From NCBI RefSeq assembly GCF_958295425.1, contig NC_081144.1:26427327-26491326 (forward strand): 64,000 nucleotides of DNA. Direction: 5' to 3'. Positions 11,336-64,000 of the stretch are shown in pieces. Both the position numbers and the translations under genes were made by a program. The DNA comes from Solea solea (lineage: Eukaryota > Chordata > Actinopteri > Pleuronectiformes > Soleidae). Under the pieces are notes generated by a model, which was given only the letters and a program-made list of their open reading frames with translations, was not told where the DNA came from and made no database searches. The stretch's first letter is position 1; each line of letters starts with the position of its first letter.

Positions 11336-12708
11336 TTAAAGGAGACATATTATACCCTATTTCCCCCATTAAAATAGTTCCCTGGTGTCCTAATGAACAT
11401 GTCAGTGACATGCTTTGGTCAAAATACCATAAGGATGAAGCACAATAGCAGTTCAATAACCCTGCTAAACCCGCCCCTTTCAGAACGCTCGGTTTTCGTG
11501 CATGGTCCCTTTATATGCAAATGAGACACAGGCAAACACACGCCCACTTCTTCCAGGGGGTTTCTGATTTGTCCTCGTTACAGCGCTCACTCGCTCAGCT
11601 GCTTCTCGTCTCCCCCTCCCTCCACTAGTTCTCTGACAATATCAACATGGCAGCATGCGCAGAAAACAGCGAGAGTGCCGTCAAAGGAAGAGACGTCCTA
11701 CATAAGGATCGAGCCGAACACTGCCCAACTGTTAATCAGTTAAAAGCTGAATAAACTGGCGCTGTATGTGGCTGTATCAGACCGGTGACTGTATGCTCCG
11801 GAGCTGGCGATCAGTTTAGGCAGCTCGCCGCTCGCCGCTGGCGAACAGCGGTGGCGATCAGCTGTGCTGTCCCTATGTATCCATGTGTCGGAGGTCTGTT
11901 CCTGTGACGGCACTCACACATACAGCGCCAGTTTAGGCAGCTCACCGCTCGCCGCTGGCGATCAGCGGTGCTGTCTTTCTAACTGATTTTCACAGAGAGT
12001 GCAGCACCGCTGATCGCCAGTGGCGAGCGGCATAAACGGCCGCTGTATGTGACTGTATCAGACTGAGTCTGTGCTCCGGTCATGGAGGACGTACTGAACA
12101 AATATTTTTAATTAGGACGTGTCAGAATGGTCAGTTATGAGCTCCATGTGACCTTTTCTTAAAAATGTGTGTGTTTGTACGTCGGTGAAATACGGTCGCT
12201 GACTAAATACGGCGACCGCTGGCCGCAGTCTGATGTGAAGTGGTACGAACACACAAACACACGTTTGCTGACTTTATCCGGAACATTAGCTTCATATATA
12301 AAATCCTCTGAGGCTGGAAGTTTGTGTAAAACACTGTGCTCCACTGTGCAGCCACCAACAGCACACTTGTCCCTCCGCGTTGACATAATACCGCTCTTCC
12401 TCCCTCGCCTGCACTCTTGCAGGGACAAGGTGGAGCTAAGGTGGAGCTAAGGTGGAGCTAAAGTGGAGCTCTCCAAGTAAACTTACTTGTGGGTGGTAAC
12501 ATTCGCGGTGAAATGCACATGCTGCCGTCATAAGTGGAGGGAATTCAACACGGAGTGTTTTATCGCCTATACTTACACTAAGGGGGACCACGAAAACATG
12601 ACTAAGTATTCTTTTTCCACACTTTGGCGACTGCTAGGGCCTCCAGAGTCCCAAATATAAGTATTAAAATGGTTAAAAAGTTGATTTTGCGTAATATGTC
12701 CCCTTTAA
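11336..12708 (-). mobile_element. TTAA-flanked Kolobok-like DNA transposon relic
   Basis: TTAA target duplications sit at 11336-11339 and 12705-12708. Just inside are inverted ends: AGGAGACATATTATACC on the left, and AGGGGACATATTACGC reading in from the right. The 1365-bp body contains several inverted blocks built on GCTCGCCGCTGGCGA/TCGCCAGTGGCGAGC (11810-12035) and a THAP-like zinc-finger relic on the minus strand. TTAA targets together with a THAP protein are known of the Kolobok superfamily. PiggyBac also uses TTAA but does not explain the THAP finger. No transposase catalytic ORF remains. Confidence 0.65.
12159..12428 (-). pseudogene. THAP-type zinc-finger ORF relic inside the TTAA element
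   Basis: This 89-codon open frame contains RRDKCAVGGC, LHKLP and VFVCSYHFTSDC. The C2CH ligands would be C22, C27, C60 and H63 (spacing C-x4-C-x32-C-x2-H), close to the THAP DNA-binding pattern. The middle looks shortened: the segment that should carry the conserved Trp between the two halves is missing, so ASE runs directly into DFIYE. The C-terminal AVPTIF-like box is not recognisable. It is best read as the decayed N-terminal DNA-binding part of a transposon protein, not a host gene. Confidence 0.6.
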
Positions 12709-12903
12709 TACATAGCACATACTCTTATAGTGCAACTTTTGTGTTCATCAAAAAAAGAAAAAGAAAATTGTGTTTCCTGAGGTCGTTCTCTGAGATAATC
12801 AAGTAATCGAGGAACGTCAACGTTACAGACTAATATGAAACAGCTCATCATCATCATGTTAAAGATCTATACACATCTACGTCTGTGTCAGAGATGATGA
12901 GCG

Positions 12904-13014
12904 GTGCAGTGGTGCTGGTCTGGTGCTGGTCTGGTGCTGGTCCGGTGCTGGTCCGGTGCTGGTCTGGTGCTGGTCTGGTGCTGGTCCGGTGCTGGTCCGG
13001 TGCTGGTCTGGTGC
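12904..13014. repeat. 11-bp minisatellite, GGTGCTGGTCT/C unit
   Basis: About ten perfect or near-perfect 11-bp units (GGTGCTGGTCT or GGTGCTGGTCC) lie in a row, just before a TG microsatellite (about 13070-13100). The open frames on both strands here are repeat artefacts. Confidence 0.95.
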
Positions 13015-14286
13015 AGACTGACAGCTCTGAAGGTCACAGCCGCTCCAAATATTGAATCACCTGTGTGCATGCGTGTGTGTGTGTGTGTGTGTGTGTGTGA
13101 GTGTGAGCAAACTTCCTGTCCATGATCTCATCTGTGCGATCTGATCCCCGCTTCTCGCCCAGCCTTGTTTTACAACCGCGTAACAACAGAGTCTGGAGCT
13201 GCAGAGCGTCGGCAGTTTGTGTTCAGTGGCTCAGAGGGAAGGCCTCAGTGTGATGTGTACACAAAACTCACACACAGACACACAGACACACACAGAGTGG
13301 AGCTTATCGTGTTGTGGTGTTCAACAATATGCAAGTCTGGGATTGTTTGGACTGGTGTCTCCAGATTTCTGGACTGTGACGACTGCAGAGAAGTTACGAG
13401 TTTCCTCTTATCTTACTGACGTCACTGTGTGTGTGTGTGTGTTTGAGTCCAAGGTCTTTGTCCTCATACAGGATCCATCTTGAGACACTGAAAACCAGTA
13501 AGGACACAGACAAAAATTATTTTAGCCACTTAAAGGTAGGCTAAAACGTCCAAGCCCCTTTCTCCAGACTTCCCTCTGAAGCCACGCCTCCAGAGCACAG
13601 GAAGGTGCAACGAGCACAGAGTGCGCTGCATCAGTAACTTTCGCCACTTTTCGGTGACGCTAACTTTTTTGGACAGCGTGACGATGAAAAACAACACATC
13701 CTCTCATAAAGTGAAGCTGCCTGTCGAGTAGAAACAGCGCCACCATGTGGCATCACGTTCAAACACAGCACAGATGTTCACTCTGGTCTTGATCGCTCTG
13801 CATCAGACTTTTCCCAAAAAATGTCTTTGGTTGCAATCGTGTTGTGAAGAGGATTTGAAGCAACACAACACATTCAAACATAATCTCCCTCCTTTAATCC
13901 ATACAATCAATATCTACTTTTTATATTTTATTTTATTGTTTTATTGTTTGACGTGAACAGTCTCTGCCCGTGGTGTCACGACAGGTTGCAGATTTCATCC
14001 ACACTCAAGACAAAAACAAAACATTTTACCCACTTTTTTGGCTGGAAACTGAAGTGTGTTCACTGCTCACTCTCCCGCACCAAAGTCCATAGAGAAAATC
14101 AGTCATTTTAGCTCACGTGCTCACAGGAGCTGCTGATCAACCGCTGCCATGTTTGCTGAGTTTGTCACTTATTTAAATCAGAAAGAAGGATTTCAAACGC
14201 AGAATTGTTGCAAATAACATATTTGAACGTACAGAAGGAGGCAGCAGTGTATCAGTGACTCCTGTGTTTCTGTGATGTATAATTAC

Positions 14287-15392
14287 TAGTGCTGTCAGTC
14301 AGTCAGTCATCATCTACCGCTTTATCCTCTGCCAGAGGGTCGCGGGGGGTGCTGTGCCAATCTCAGCTACATCGGGCGATAGGCGGGGTACACCCTGGAC
14401 AGTTCGCCAGACCATCGCAGGGCCACACACAGATAGAGACAAACAACCATTCACTCTCACACTCACTCCTATGGTCAATTTGGAGTGTCCAATTTACCTA
14501 TCCCCACATTGCATGTTTTTGGACTGTGGGAGGAAGCCGGAGTACCCGGAGAGAACCCACGCACACACGGGGAGAACATGCAAACTCCATGCAGAAAGGC
14601 CCTTGTTCCAACCGGGGCTCGAACCCGGGTCTTCTCGCTGCAAGGCGAGAGTGCTAACCACTACACCACCGTGTGGCCCAACTAGTGCTGTCAAACGATT
14701 CAAATATTTAATCGCGATTAATCGCATTAATGTCATAGTGAACTCGCGATGAATCGCACATTTGTATCTATTCTAAACGTCCCTTGATTTTTGCCCCATT
14801 ATTTGTTCTCATTTTAATGTTCTTATCAACATAGAAAAGTGGATCACTTCCTTTATTGAGACAATATCTCTGTCACCTGCATATTGTGAGTTATTCCTCT
14901 TATTGTGAGAGTCGCACAATAATAAGAGAGGCTGTGTATCACCTGCAGTGTGTGAGTAAAGTCCTGTGGTTTAATGTGTTGCCGTAACAAGCTAATCCGA
15001 GCTAAAGGAGCTAGCGGTCTTTGGAGGTCTTACTGCGGTTCGGGGGTCTGCCAGCTTGGTTGGTAACACTGCAGACATCATGACTTGGATGAAATGATCC
15101 AGGCTGTGTTGGATACGGAGAAGCGCACAGCGCTCGCCATCCACTCGAACGTAGCGTTAGCTACGACTCTTTAGCCCAAACAAGTGTGTGCAGCGTTGTG
15201 TTGTTTTCGGTCTAGCTAGGTCCAGTGTGGTGTTGTGGTTTTTCTATCGTTACTAGTTGTTGCAACAGCACGTGAAAAAAACTACAAAGTTTTCTCGGCC
15301 AAAAAGAACGTTAATCTCACGATAAAAAAAATGTACGACGTTAAAATGTGTGTGCGTTAGCGCTTTAATAACGCGTTTAACTGACAGCACTA
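14287..15392. mobile_element. hAT-like non-autonomous DNA transposon
   Basis: Its ends are TAGTGCTGTCA on the left and the exact complement TGACAGCACTA on the right. It is flanked by 8-bp target duplications, ATAATTAC (14279-14286) and ATAATTCC (15393-15400), which match at 7 of 8 positions. The interior has the AATCGCGATTAATCGC block. Without the inserted SINE it is about 710 bp. An 8-bp duplication and short TIRs are hAT features. It has no transposase ORF. Confidence 0.75.
14297..14680 (-). mobile_element. tRNA-derived SINE inserted in the hAT element
   Basis: Read on the minus strand it begins with a tRNA-like head: GGTGGTGTAGTGGTTAGCAC (A box), then GGGTTCGAGCCCC (B box). The common fish body follows (GTTCTCCCCGTGTGTGCGTG, CCACAGTCCAAAAACATGCA), and it ends in a CTGA-type simple tail at the left edge (GTCAGTCAGTCAG on the plus strand). 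Perfect 12-bp duplications ACTAGTGCTGTC flank it at 14285-14296 and 14681-14692, so it is a clean retroposition. A second, older copy lies at 62826-63060. Confidence 0.85.
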
Positions 15393-15903
15393 ATAATTCC
15401 TGATTTTCTCTATGGACTTTGGTGTGAGCGAGAGAGTTTTTGTTTGGTCAGAAAATTCTGTGCAAATGCAAAATAAAGTTGCAAAAATATTCTTGAGATA
15501 TCGTCAATTCAGGCAAATACAGATTTTATGAGGTGAAACCTCCCTGTGACCTTTGACCTCTATGTTGTGAATAAATAGAGAAATTCTCCACTTTTAACGC
15601 TTTGCCTCCTTCAGTTAGACGGATACCCCGATGAATCGTTGTATCGTGATATTATTGGTATCTTAGACCATGTATCATGAGTTACCCTGTGATTCCAGAT
15701 TCCAGAAACAAAAGATGTTATTTAATTACGTTAAACTTCAAGGGAACAGATAATAACAATAATAATAATAATAATAATTATTAGTTCTGTCAGTGCTTTT
15801 TTAACTTAGTCCACTCCAGTCAAGAGTTTGTCCAACTTCTCGCTCTTGTGTTGGTGTTGAGTGGGAGGTGAAGCTTTTATCTGCTGGACACTGACATCAC
15901 AGC

Positions 15904-15935
<32 letters not shown>

Positions 15936-16238
15936 ATTGTCATGCTGCCCTAAATCTCCGTGGCCTTGTTCACCCCAAAGTGTCTCTGTCTCTGTTTATC
16001 TCCAACTCTCCTCATTGCCATTTTTCCATCCTCCTCCTCCTCCTCCCCTCTCTTGGTCCTCCTGTTCTCCTTGTGTCTTCCTCTCCACTCTCTCCCTTCA
16101 TGTCCAGAAGAAAGAAAAGTGGTGCATTCCAAAAGCCTGGAGACCGTTCCCCTCTTTCAGCCAGTGGCCCTCAGAGTGACAGAGGAATTAGAATAAGAAT
16201 AGCTGCCCATTCACCCCAGTGCCCCAGTGACGAGCTGC

Positions 16239-16281
16239 GGGGGGGGGGGGGGGGTGGTGTGGTGTTTGGGGGGGGGGGGGG
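16239..16281 (+). repeat. Two long G-runs (G-quadruplex candidate)
   Basis: Runs of about 16 and 14 consecutive G (16239-16254 and 16268-16281) are separated by TGGTGTGGTGTTT. Such tracts can form quadruplexes. They also make assembly and run length uncertain. Confidence 0.7.
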
Positions 16282-16481
16282 AGTCACTAGCATTATACTG
16301 CGCTCTCATTGGCTGGTGGCGTTCCCTCTGTTTTTACATCGCGGTTGTGCTTTCAAGTTGGTTTTAGACATTCTGGAGCGCATACGCATGTGCATGCATG
16401 CGTAAATATACACAGCGGCGTCCAGAGGGTTTTTTTTTGCACGTGCACGCCGGAATACGGGAATCTACACACACATTAATG

Positions 16482-16520
<39 letters not shown>

Positions 16521-16539
16521 TCCAGCAAAAAGTGGCCTG

Positions 16540-16583
16540 AGGAGAGGCCGAGTGAGCAGTGCAGAGGAGAGCGAGGGAGCTGT
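16540..16583 (+). other. Possible alternative non-coding leader exon end
   Basis: A purine-rich segment (GAGGAGAGCGAGGGAGCTGT) runs into GTGAGTA, a strong intronic half of a 5' splice site, about 1.7 kb before the ATG-exon acceptor. It could be an alternative leader exon of lamb4. The exonic side (CTGT) is a poor match to consensus, so this is weak. Confidence 0.2.
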
Positions 16584-16994
16584 GTGAGTATTTATTCCTG
16601 ACTTTCTGACACACTTACAGTTATTTATTTCTACATATTTCTTTAAACTTCAGCCTGTAAAGAGCAGCAGCAGCAGCAGCAGCAGATTTCCTAAACTCTT
16701 GTGTTTCCCCCTCTAATCCACTGTGGCAGTGAAGCAGAGATTAAAAACGTGACCTTGTGCTGTCAGCGCGGCTGTAGGTCGACCCGTGGCTAAACTGTAA
16801 ACTCTGTTAAAGTGTAACAGAAAGTGTCACATAGTGAAGCAAGTGTGCTTTTCTTCTTCTTCTTCCTCCTGAGCAGTGGAACGCCAGAGTTTTCATTATC
16901 GTGGCGACACGTAGTTCATTTCAGAGGATAATTATACTTTTCACGTGTCAGATTAGCTCTTTCAGTGTAATCTGAGAAGGATTGTTTGTTGTGT

Positions 16995-17343
16995 TGTTCT
17001 GATGCAGATTTCATCCACAATCAAGGAAAAACACACATTTTACCCACTTTTTTTAGGCTGGAAACTGAAGTTTGTTCACTGCTCTGTCTCCTAGAGAAAA
17101 TCATCAATTTTAGCTCCCATGCTCACAGGAGCTGCTTGTTTGGTTAGTTTGTGTCACTGCTGCTGTAAATCCAAAGGAGACAATTCAAAATAACATATAT
17201 GAACGTCCATAAAGAGGCAGCAGTCGATCAGTTACTCCTGTGTCTCTGAGATGTATAATTGCTACATATACTTTGGTTTCTTTGGTAAATACAAGATAAA
17301 GATAAGATATTGTAGATTCAGGCAAATATAGATTGTATTAGAG
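16995..17343 (+). repeat. Inverted-arm repeat family, copy 3
   Basis: The left arm (GGCTGGAAACTGAAGTTTGT, GAGAAAATCATCAATTTTAGC) and the plus-orientation centre are clear. The right arm is eroded after GATGTATAATTGC, and only the distal tail (TTCAGGCAAATATAGATT) is left. The tail is interrupted by the hAT element that follows. Confidence 0.65.
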
Positions 17344-17784
17344 CACATGTGTCAAACTGGTGGCCCGGGGGCCACATGTGGCCCTCCGATCTGCGAGGTG
17401 ATGGAATAGACACAGAATATAAAACTAAATGTATTTGCCTTCAATATTTTTATAATAGTAATAAGACATTCGGTTGTAATCCTTGCTTTACTTAATGTAT
17501 TACACTCAACATGAAATGACATATATTTAAGCTGTTTTAATCACAATTATCCTCGTCATCATTTAATTCTTAAGTTTAAGTTTTTGTGCATCATAAATAT
17601 GTTTTTATTGTGAATCATTTTACATCAAAACAAGCACTTTCTGTCTAATGTCATAATGAATATCTTATATTTCCCACCGGCTACTAAATGGTAGTTTTTT
17701 CCCCTTTTTTTCCTCTATGTCGGCCCTCGCTTGACCAGATTAGATGCTCATTGGCCCCCAGGTCGTTTGAGTTTGACACCCCTG
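17344..17784. mobile_element. hAT (Charlie-type) MITE with perfect target duplication
   Basis: The 441-bp element has ends CACATGTGTCAAACT (left) and, reading inward from the right, CAGGGGTGTCAAACTCA, followed on both sides by GGGGGCCA-type sequence. The 8-bp target duplication TATTAGAG is perfect (17336-17343 and 17785-17792). The CAGGGGTGTCAAACTC terminus is widespread in vertebrate hAT elements. The 60-codon ORFs inside are not a transposase. Confidence 0.8.
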
Positions 17785-18311
17785 TATTAGAGGAACCCTG
17801 TGTCTCAGCTGTCAGACATGTTTTCAGTGTCTCATGCAGACTCTTCATAATAAACCTGAACTGTAACATTCAGTATAAGTAAAAAACACTTTTAAAGTGT
17901 TTTAAATGAAACAAAAAGGGATTTTAATCCCTCATAGTTGAATATGAGCGTTGTGCTATCATGTGGTCATCATGTGCAGAGGTTCCCTGGTCACAGTGAC
18001 AGTGGATTATCTTACTTCACCTGCTTTGAAACTCAAACCTGGATCAGTCAGAACAGATCAGCAATTTTATGGACATAGTTTGTCTTCAATGGTGTAATTT
18101 TGCTGCAAAAATATGTGTTTTTAATGGCGTCAAACAAACGTTTCCTTTATATAAAAACTTGTAAACGTCTTGACTTGTGTGTTTGTGACTGGATGACAGA
18201 CAGACAGACAGACAGACAGAGATGACCCTGAACGTTTCCCCCTCTCTTCTCCTGTGGCAGTGAAACTGGAGGTGTTTCATGAAATAAATAAACCATTTCT
18301 GCTCGTTACAG

Positions 18312-18396
18312 CCAGAACCAGCTCGGTGTCCGTGTGTCCAGACTGAGTCCAGACTGAGTCCAGACTGAGTCCAAACTGAGTCCAGACTGAGTCCAG
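18312..18396 (+). promoter_or_regulatory. lamb4: 5' UTR part of the lamb4 start exon, with 11-bp tandem repeats
   Basis: A TCGTTACAG acceptor precedes 18312. The leader contains five tandem copies of CCAGACTGAGT (18338-18392, the fourth as CCAAACTGAGT). A sixth, partial unit runs into the ATG at 18397. The context CCAGATGT is not a strong Kozak match. A second in-frame ATG lies three codons later (18406). Either gives a signal peptide. Confidence 0.6.
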
Positions 18397-61755
<43,359 letters not shown>

Positions 61756-62703
61756 GACAGAACTCGACAGATGTCCTGGCAAAGACGTCATGTGCCAGGA
61801 CCAACAACTTTCTCTCTGAAATCACTTCAAATTGATAAAAGTAATTTGCCTCCCGTCGTTGTTTATTATTCACTGTTTCACTCAAAACAGACTTCTTTGT
61901 TTTTTTATGGACAAAACATTGTATTCTTCTTATAATTTGTATGTATGGAGGTGTAATGCTGAGTTACAGAGTTCTTCATCACAGTTCAAAGCTCTGCACT
62001 GTGGTGCGTGAGCTTCCTCTGGTGGTAGCTGGAGGAAAATCAGAAAGGCTGTTCGACTGTTATGTGATCAGCTGAGTGGAGCTGAGGGATTGTGACCGGA
62101 GTGTGTAGAAAATGAAACAAACAACACAACAACAACAACAACAATAATAATAATAATAATGATAATAGTTAACTAGCGTCCCCACACAAGTCTGAGAGTG
62201 CAGCAGTTCCCTGACCCCTCCCTCACTCAACGGTCTTCACTTTTATTCCATTTATGTCGGTGTGACAAACGCGCTCGGACGATTTCACTCATTCACGTAG
62301 GGTGGCTGACTTCCTGTTGAGTGGAGGCCATGGTTACGGTCGGCTTTTTTGTTCGTCTTGGTCTAAAACATCTTCCCACCATTTTCTGTGAAATTCAGTG
62401 GAACTCAATTTTGCCTCTGTTCTCACCTTAGGGGGCGCTATAGAGAGTAACGCACGGGTCCGGGATCTATGCCAATGTCACATTTTCCCAAGACCTGACC
62501 TCCGTGCCAAGTTTCAAGAGTTTTTATTCACGTTAACGGCCTCAAAAATGACCACAAAGCCACGGATAGAATAATAATCTGACGGATAACAAGAGGAGCC
62601 ATTTCTGGCCATGACATTCGTGTTAATAATCTCGCCCCATCTTAATCTAATGTCACTATAGCAGTGTGTGAAGTATATGTGAGGAAGAGGAGGATGAAGA
62701 GAG

Positions 62704-62709
62704 AATAAA
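62704..62709 (+). promoter_or_regulatory. Candidate lamb4 polyadenylation signal
   Basis: AATAAA, about 950 nt after the stop, is followed by GTGTATTTGAATGTTGGTG (GU-rich). Other hexamers are near 63436 and 63624. RNA evidence would decide. Confidence 0.35.
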
Positions 62710-62825
62710 TCTGCCTCCAGTGTATTTGAATGTTGGTGATAATAGTGTCACTTCACAGTTCTTTATGGCAGTTTCTGCTGCAGCTGTCTCAGGTGTCTCA
62801 AGAATATTCTCCTAGAAGCTGGTCA

Positions 62826-63060
62826 CTCAGTGGTGTAGTGGCTAGCACTGTTGCCTCACAGCCAGAAGGTCACTGGTTTGAATCCTGGGGGCCTTCCTGT
62901 GTGTGCGAGAGGGTTTCCTCCGGATACCGTGGTTTCCGCCGACAGTCCGAAACCATGCAGATGTTTGTTGGACACTGTAACTTAACTGTGTGTGAATATG
63001 AGGGTGAATATTTGTTTATATCAGTGATGAACTGGTGACCTGTGACCCTACGTCAGCTTG
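62826..63060 (+). mobile_element. Degraded tRNA-derived SINE (same family as 14297-14680)
   Basis: Head AGTGGTGTAGTGGCTAGCAC (A box), GGTTTGAATCCTGGG (B box), then GGTTTCCTCCGGATACCGTG, CAGTCCGAAACCATGCAGAT and GATGAACTGGTGACCTGTGA, colinear with the complement of the 14-kb copy. It is more diverged and lacks a clear tail. Confidence 0.75.
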
Positions 63061-63777
63061 TGTACTTTGAAGCATGTCACCGTGTACTTGTATCGGTTTG
63101 AAGTCTGTTTCTACATGCTTCAAGAGAAGCAACAGATTTGTCCACATGTGTATGACATCATTTATGAAAATGACAATGCTGCTCTGGTGCCTTTTTAACT
63201 TTCCACTGCTATTTCAGTTGTTATATGCTACCCATCAAGTGTTATATCGCCTGTCCATGTACTGTACCAACCACTTTTTGACAAGACCTCATCGCTGTTG
63301 TGCGACGTCTTTGTGTCTTTAACTTATCACAAGTGGCTGACTTTTGGAGAGTATTTGTTTTGTTTTTCATTGTTCACACCATGATGACTGATTTCTTGAA
63401 TAATGATGATAATAATAACAATAATAATAATAGTGATAATAAACAAGAAGAAATATATGACAGTATGTTATCAGAAAGTTATTATCTTTGACCAGTTTGG
63501 TATTTACATTATGACAACATACGTAGACTGATTTTGAATTACATGTGTTTATTTTTATTACAAAAATATGACTAAATACGTATAAATACAAGTATTTTTA
63601 TGAGGGAAAATTGGATGGAGACAAATAAATGTAATCCAGTTTATGTAAATTCATTACCTCATTTGTTTTGTGTGTGTTTTCAAAATTGCTTTTGGATTTT
63701 ATGTAGAATAATACCAGAGATCTCAAACTTGCCAGTTCATAGATTTATTTTACGCTTATATTGTGATAATATTTATA

Positions 63778-63823
<46 letters not shown>

Positions 63824-63838
63824 TACATATATACATAC

Positions 63839-63896
<58 letters not shown>
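63778..63896. repeat. TA and TACA microsatellites
   Basis: A TA array (about 63778-63816), a TACA run (63830-63853) and a second TA array (63854-63896). ORFs of Ile/Tyr repeats on the minus strand are artefacts. Confidence 0.95.
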
Positions 63897-64000
63897 TGTA
63901 TAATTGATGTGAAATATCGTCATAAATATTGTTATTTTTTTCCACTTGACCGACTTCTTATTGACCAAACTACACTCAGTGACTCCCAGGTCATTGAGAT

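Larger units (their letters stand above)
14035..15540 (+). repeat. Inverted-arm repeat family, copy 2, split by a nested insertion
   Basis: The left arm is at about 14040-14140 (GGCTGGAAACTGAAG, GCACCAAAGTCCATAGAG). The centre, in plus orientation, runs to 14286. The right arm resumes at 15393 (TGATTTTCTCTATGGACTTTGG). The gap is filled by a hAT-like element that itself contains a SINE. The tail ends near TTTTATGAGGTG (about 15525-15535). Confidence 0.75.
61756..64000 (+). other. lamb4 3' UTR and downstream flank
   Basis: The UTR start is unremarkable. Poly(A) is probably well downstream, since no AATAAA occurs in the first 900 bp. A fragment at 62432-62580 (GGGGGCGCTATAGAGAGTAA, CGGCCTCAAAAATGACC) resembles a dispersed fish repeat. 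After the SINE the sequence is AT-rich, with an AAT array (63404-63442). No next gene is visible. Confidence 0.6.

Noticed and set aside
15911..16405. 164-codon plus ORF near 16 kb
   Set aside because: It begins in a TG array and passes through the G-runs. It has no domain, and the neighbouring frames are just as open.

Overview
The window is vertebrate nuclear DNA, almost certainly from a ray-finned (teleost) fish. The genes are split into short GC-rich exons with GT-AG introns, and the introns are full of CA/TG microsatellites and fish-type SINE, LINE and DNA-transposon debris. Both recognisable genes are on the + strand, head to tail.

Region 1 (1-3.1 kb) holds the last coding exon of a class IB PI3-kinase catalytic subunit (pik3cg, p110-gamma) and its 3' flank. 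Region 2 (3.1-18.3 kb) has no recognised coding exon. It may include a promoter and non-coding first exon (3.1-3.4 kb), and it contains a tRNA-Val-like sequence, a 1.1-kb minisatellite, a TTAA-flanked Kolobok-like element with a THAP zinc-finger relic, and a nested transposon stack. Region 3 (18.3-61.8 kb) is one complete laminin beta-chain gene. I resolved 34 coding exons with compatible phases, 5529 nt in all, giving 1842 residues plus a stop. The product has a signal peptide, an LN domain, LE repeats, an LF (laminin IV type B) domain, more LE repeats, and a coiled coil interrupted by the cysteine-rich beta knob. Features such as WTGPGFARV-x2-GAG in the LF domain and RINFTKL in LN resemble LAMB4 most closely. 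Human PIK3CG and the LAMB1/LAMB4 pair lie on the same arm of chromosome 7, which fits. Region 4 (61.8-64 kb) is 3' UTR/flank with a SINE and AT microsatellites.

No operon-like or defence system is present. The most unusual structure is a family of about 15 copies of a roughly 250-350 bp element with inverted arms (arm core: CACCAAAGTCCATAGAGAAAATC and its complement, quoted here only as key words CCAAAGTCCATAGAG), scattered in both orientations, mostly through the laminin introns. Others are decoy splice-acceptor arrays, minisatellites that run right up to real 3' splice sites, minisatellites that grew inside DNA transposons, and an arginine-rich exon within the LF domain. All family assignments come from reading the sequence and from remembered family features; no search was run.
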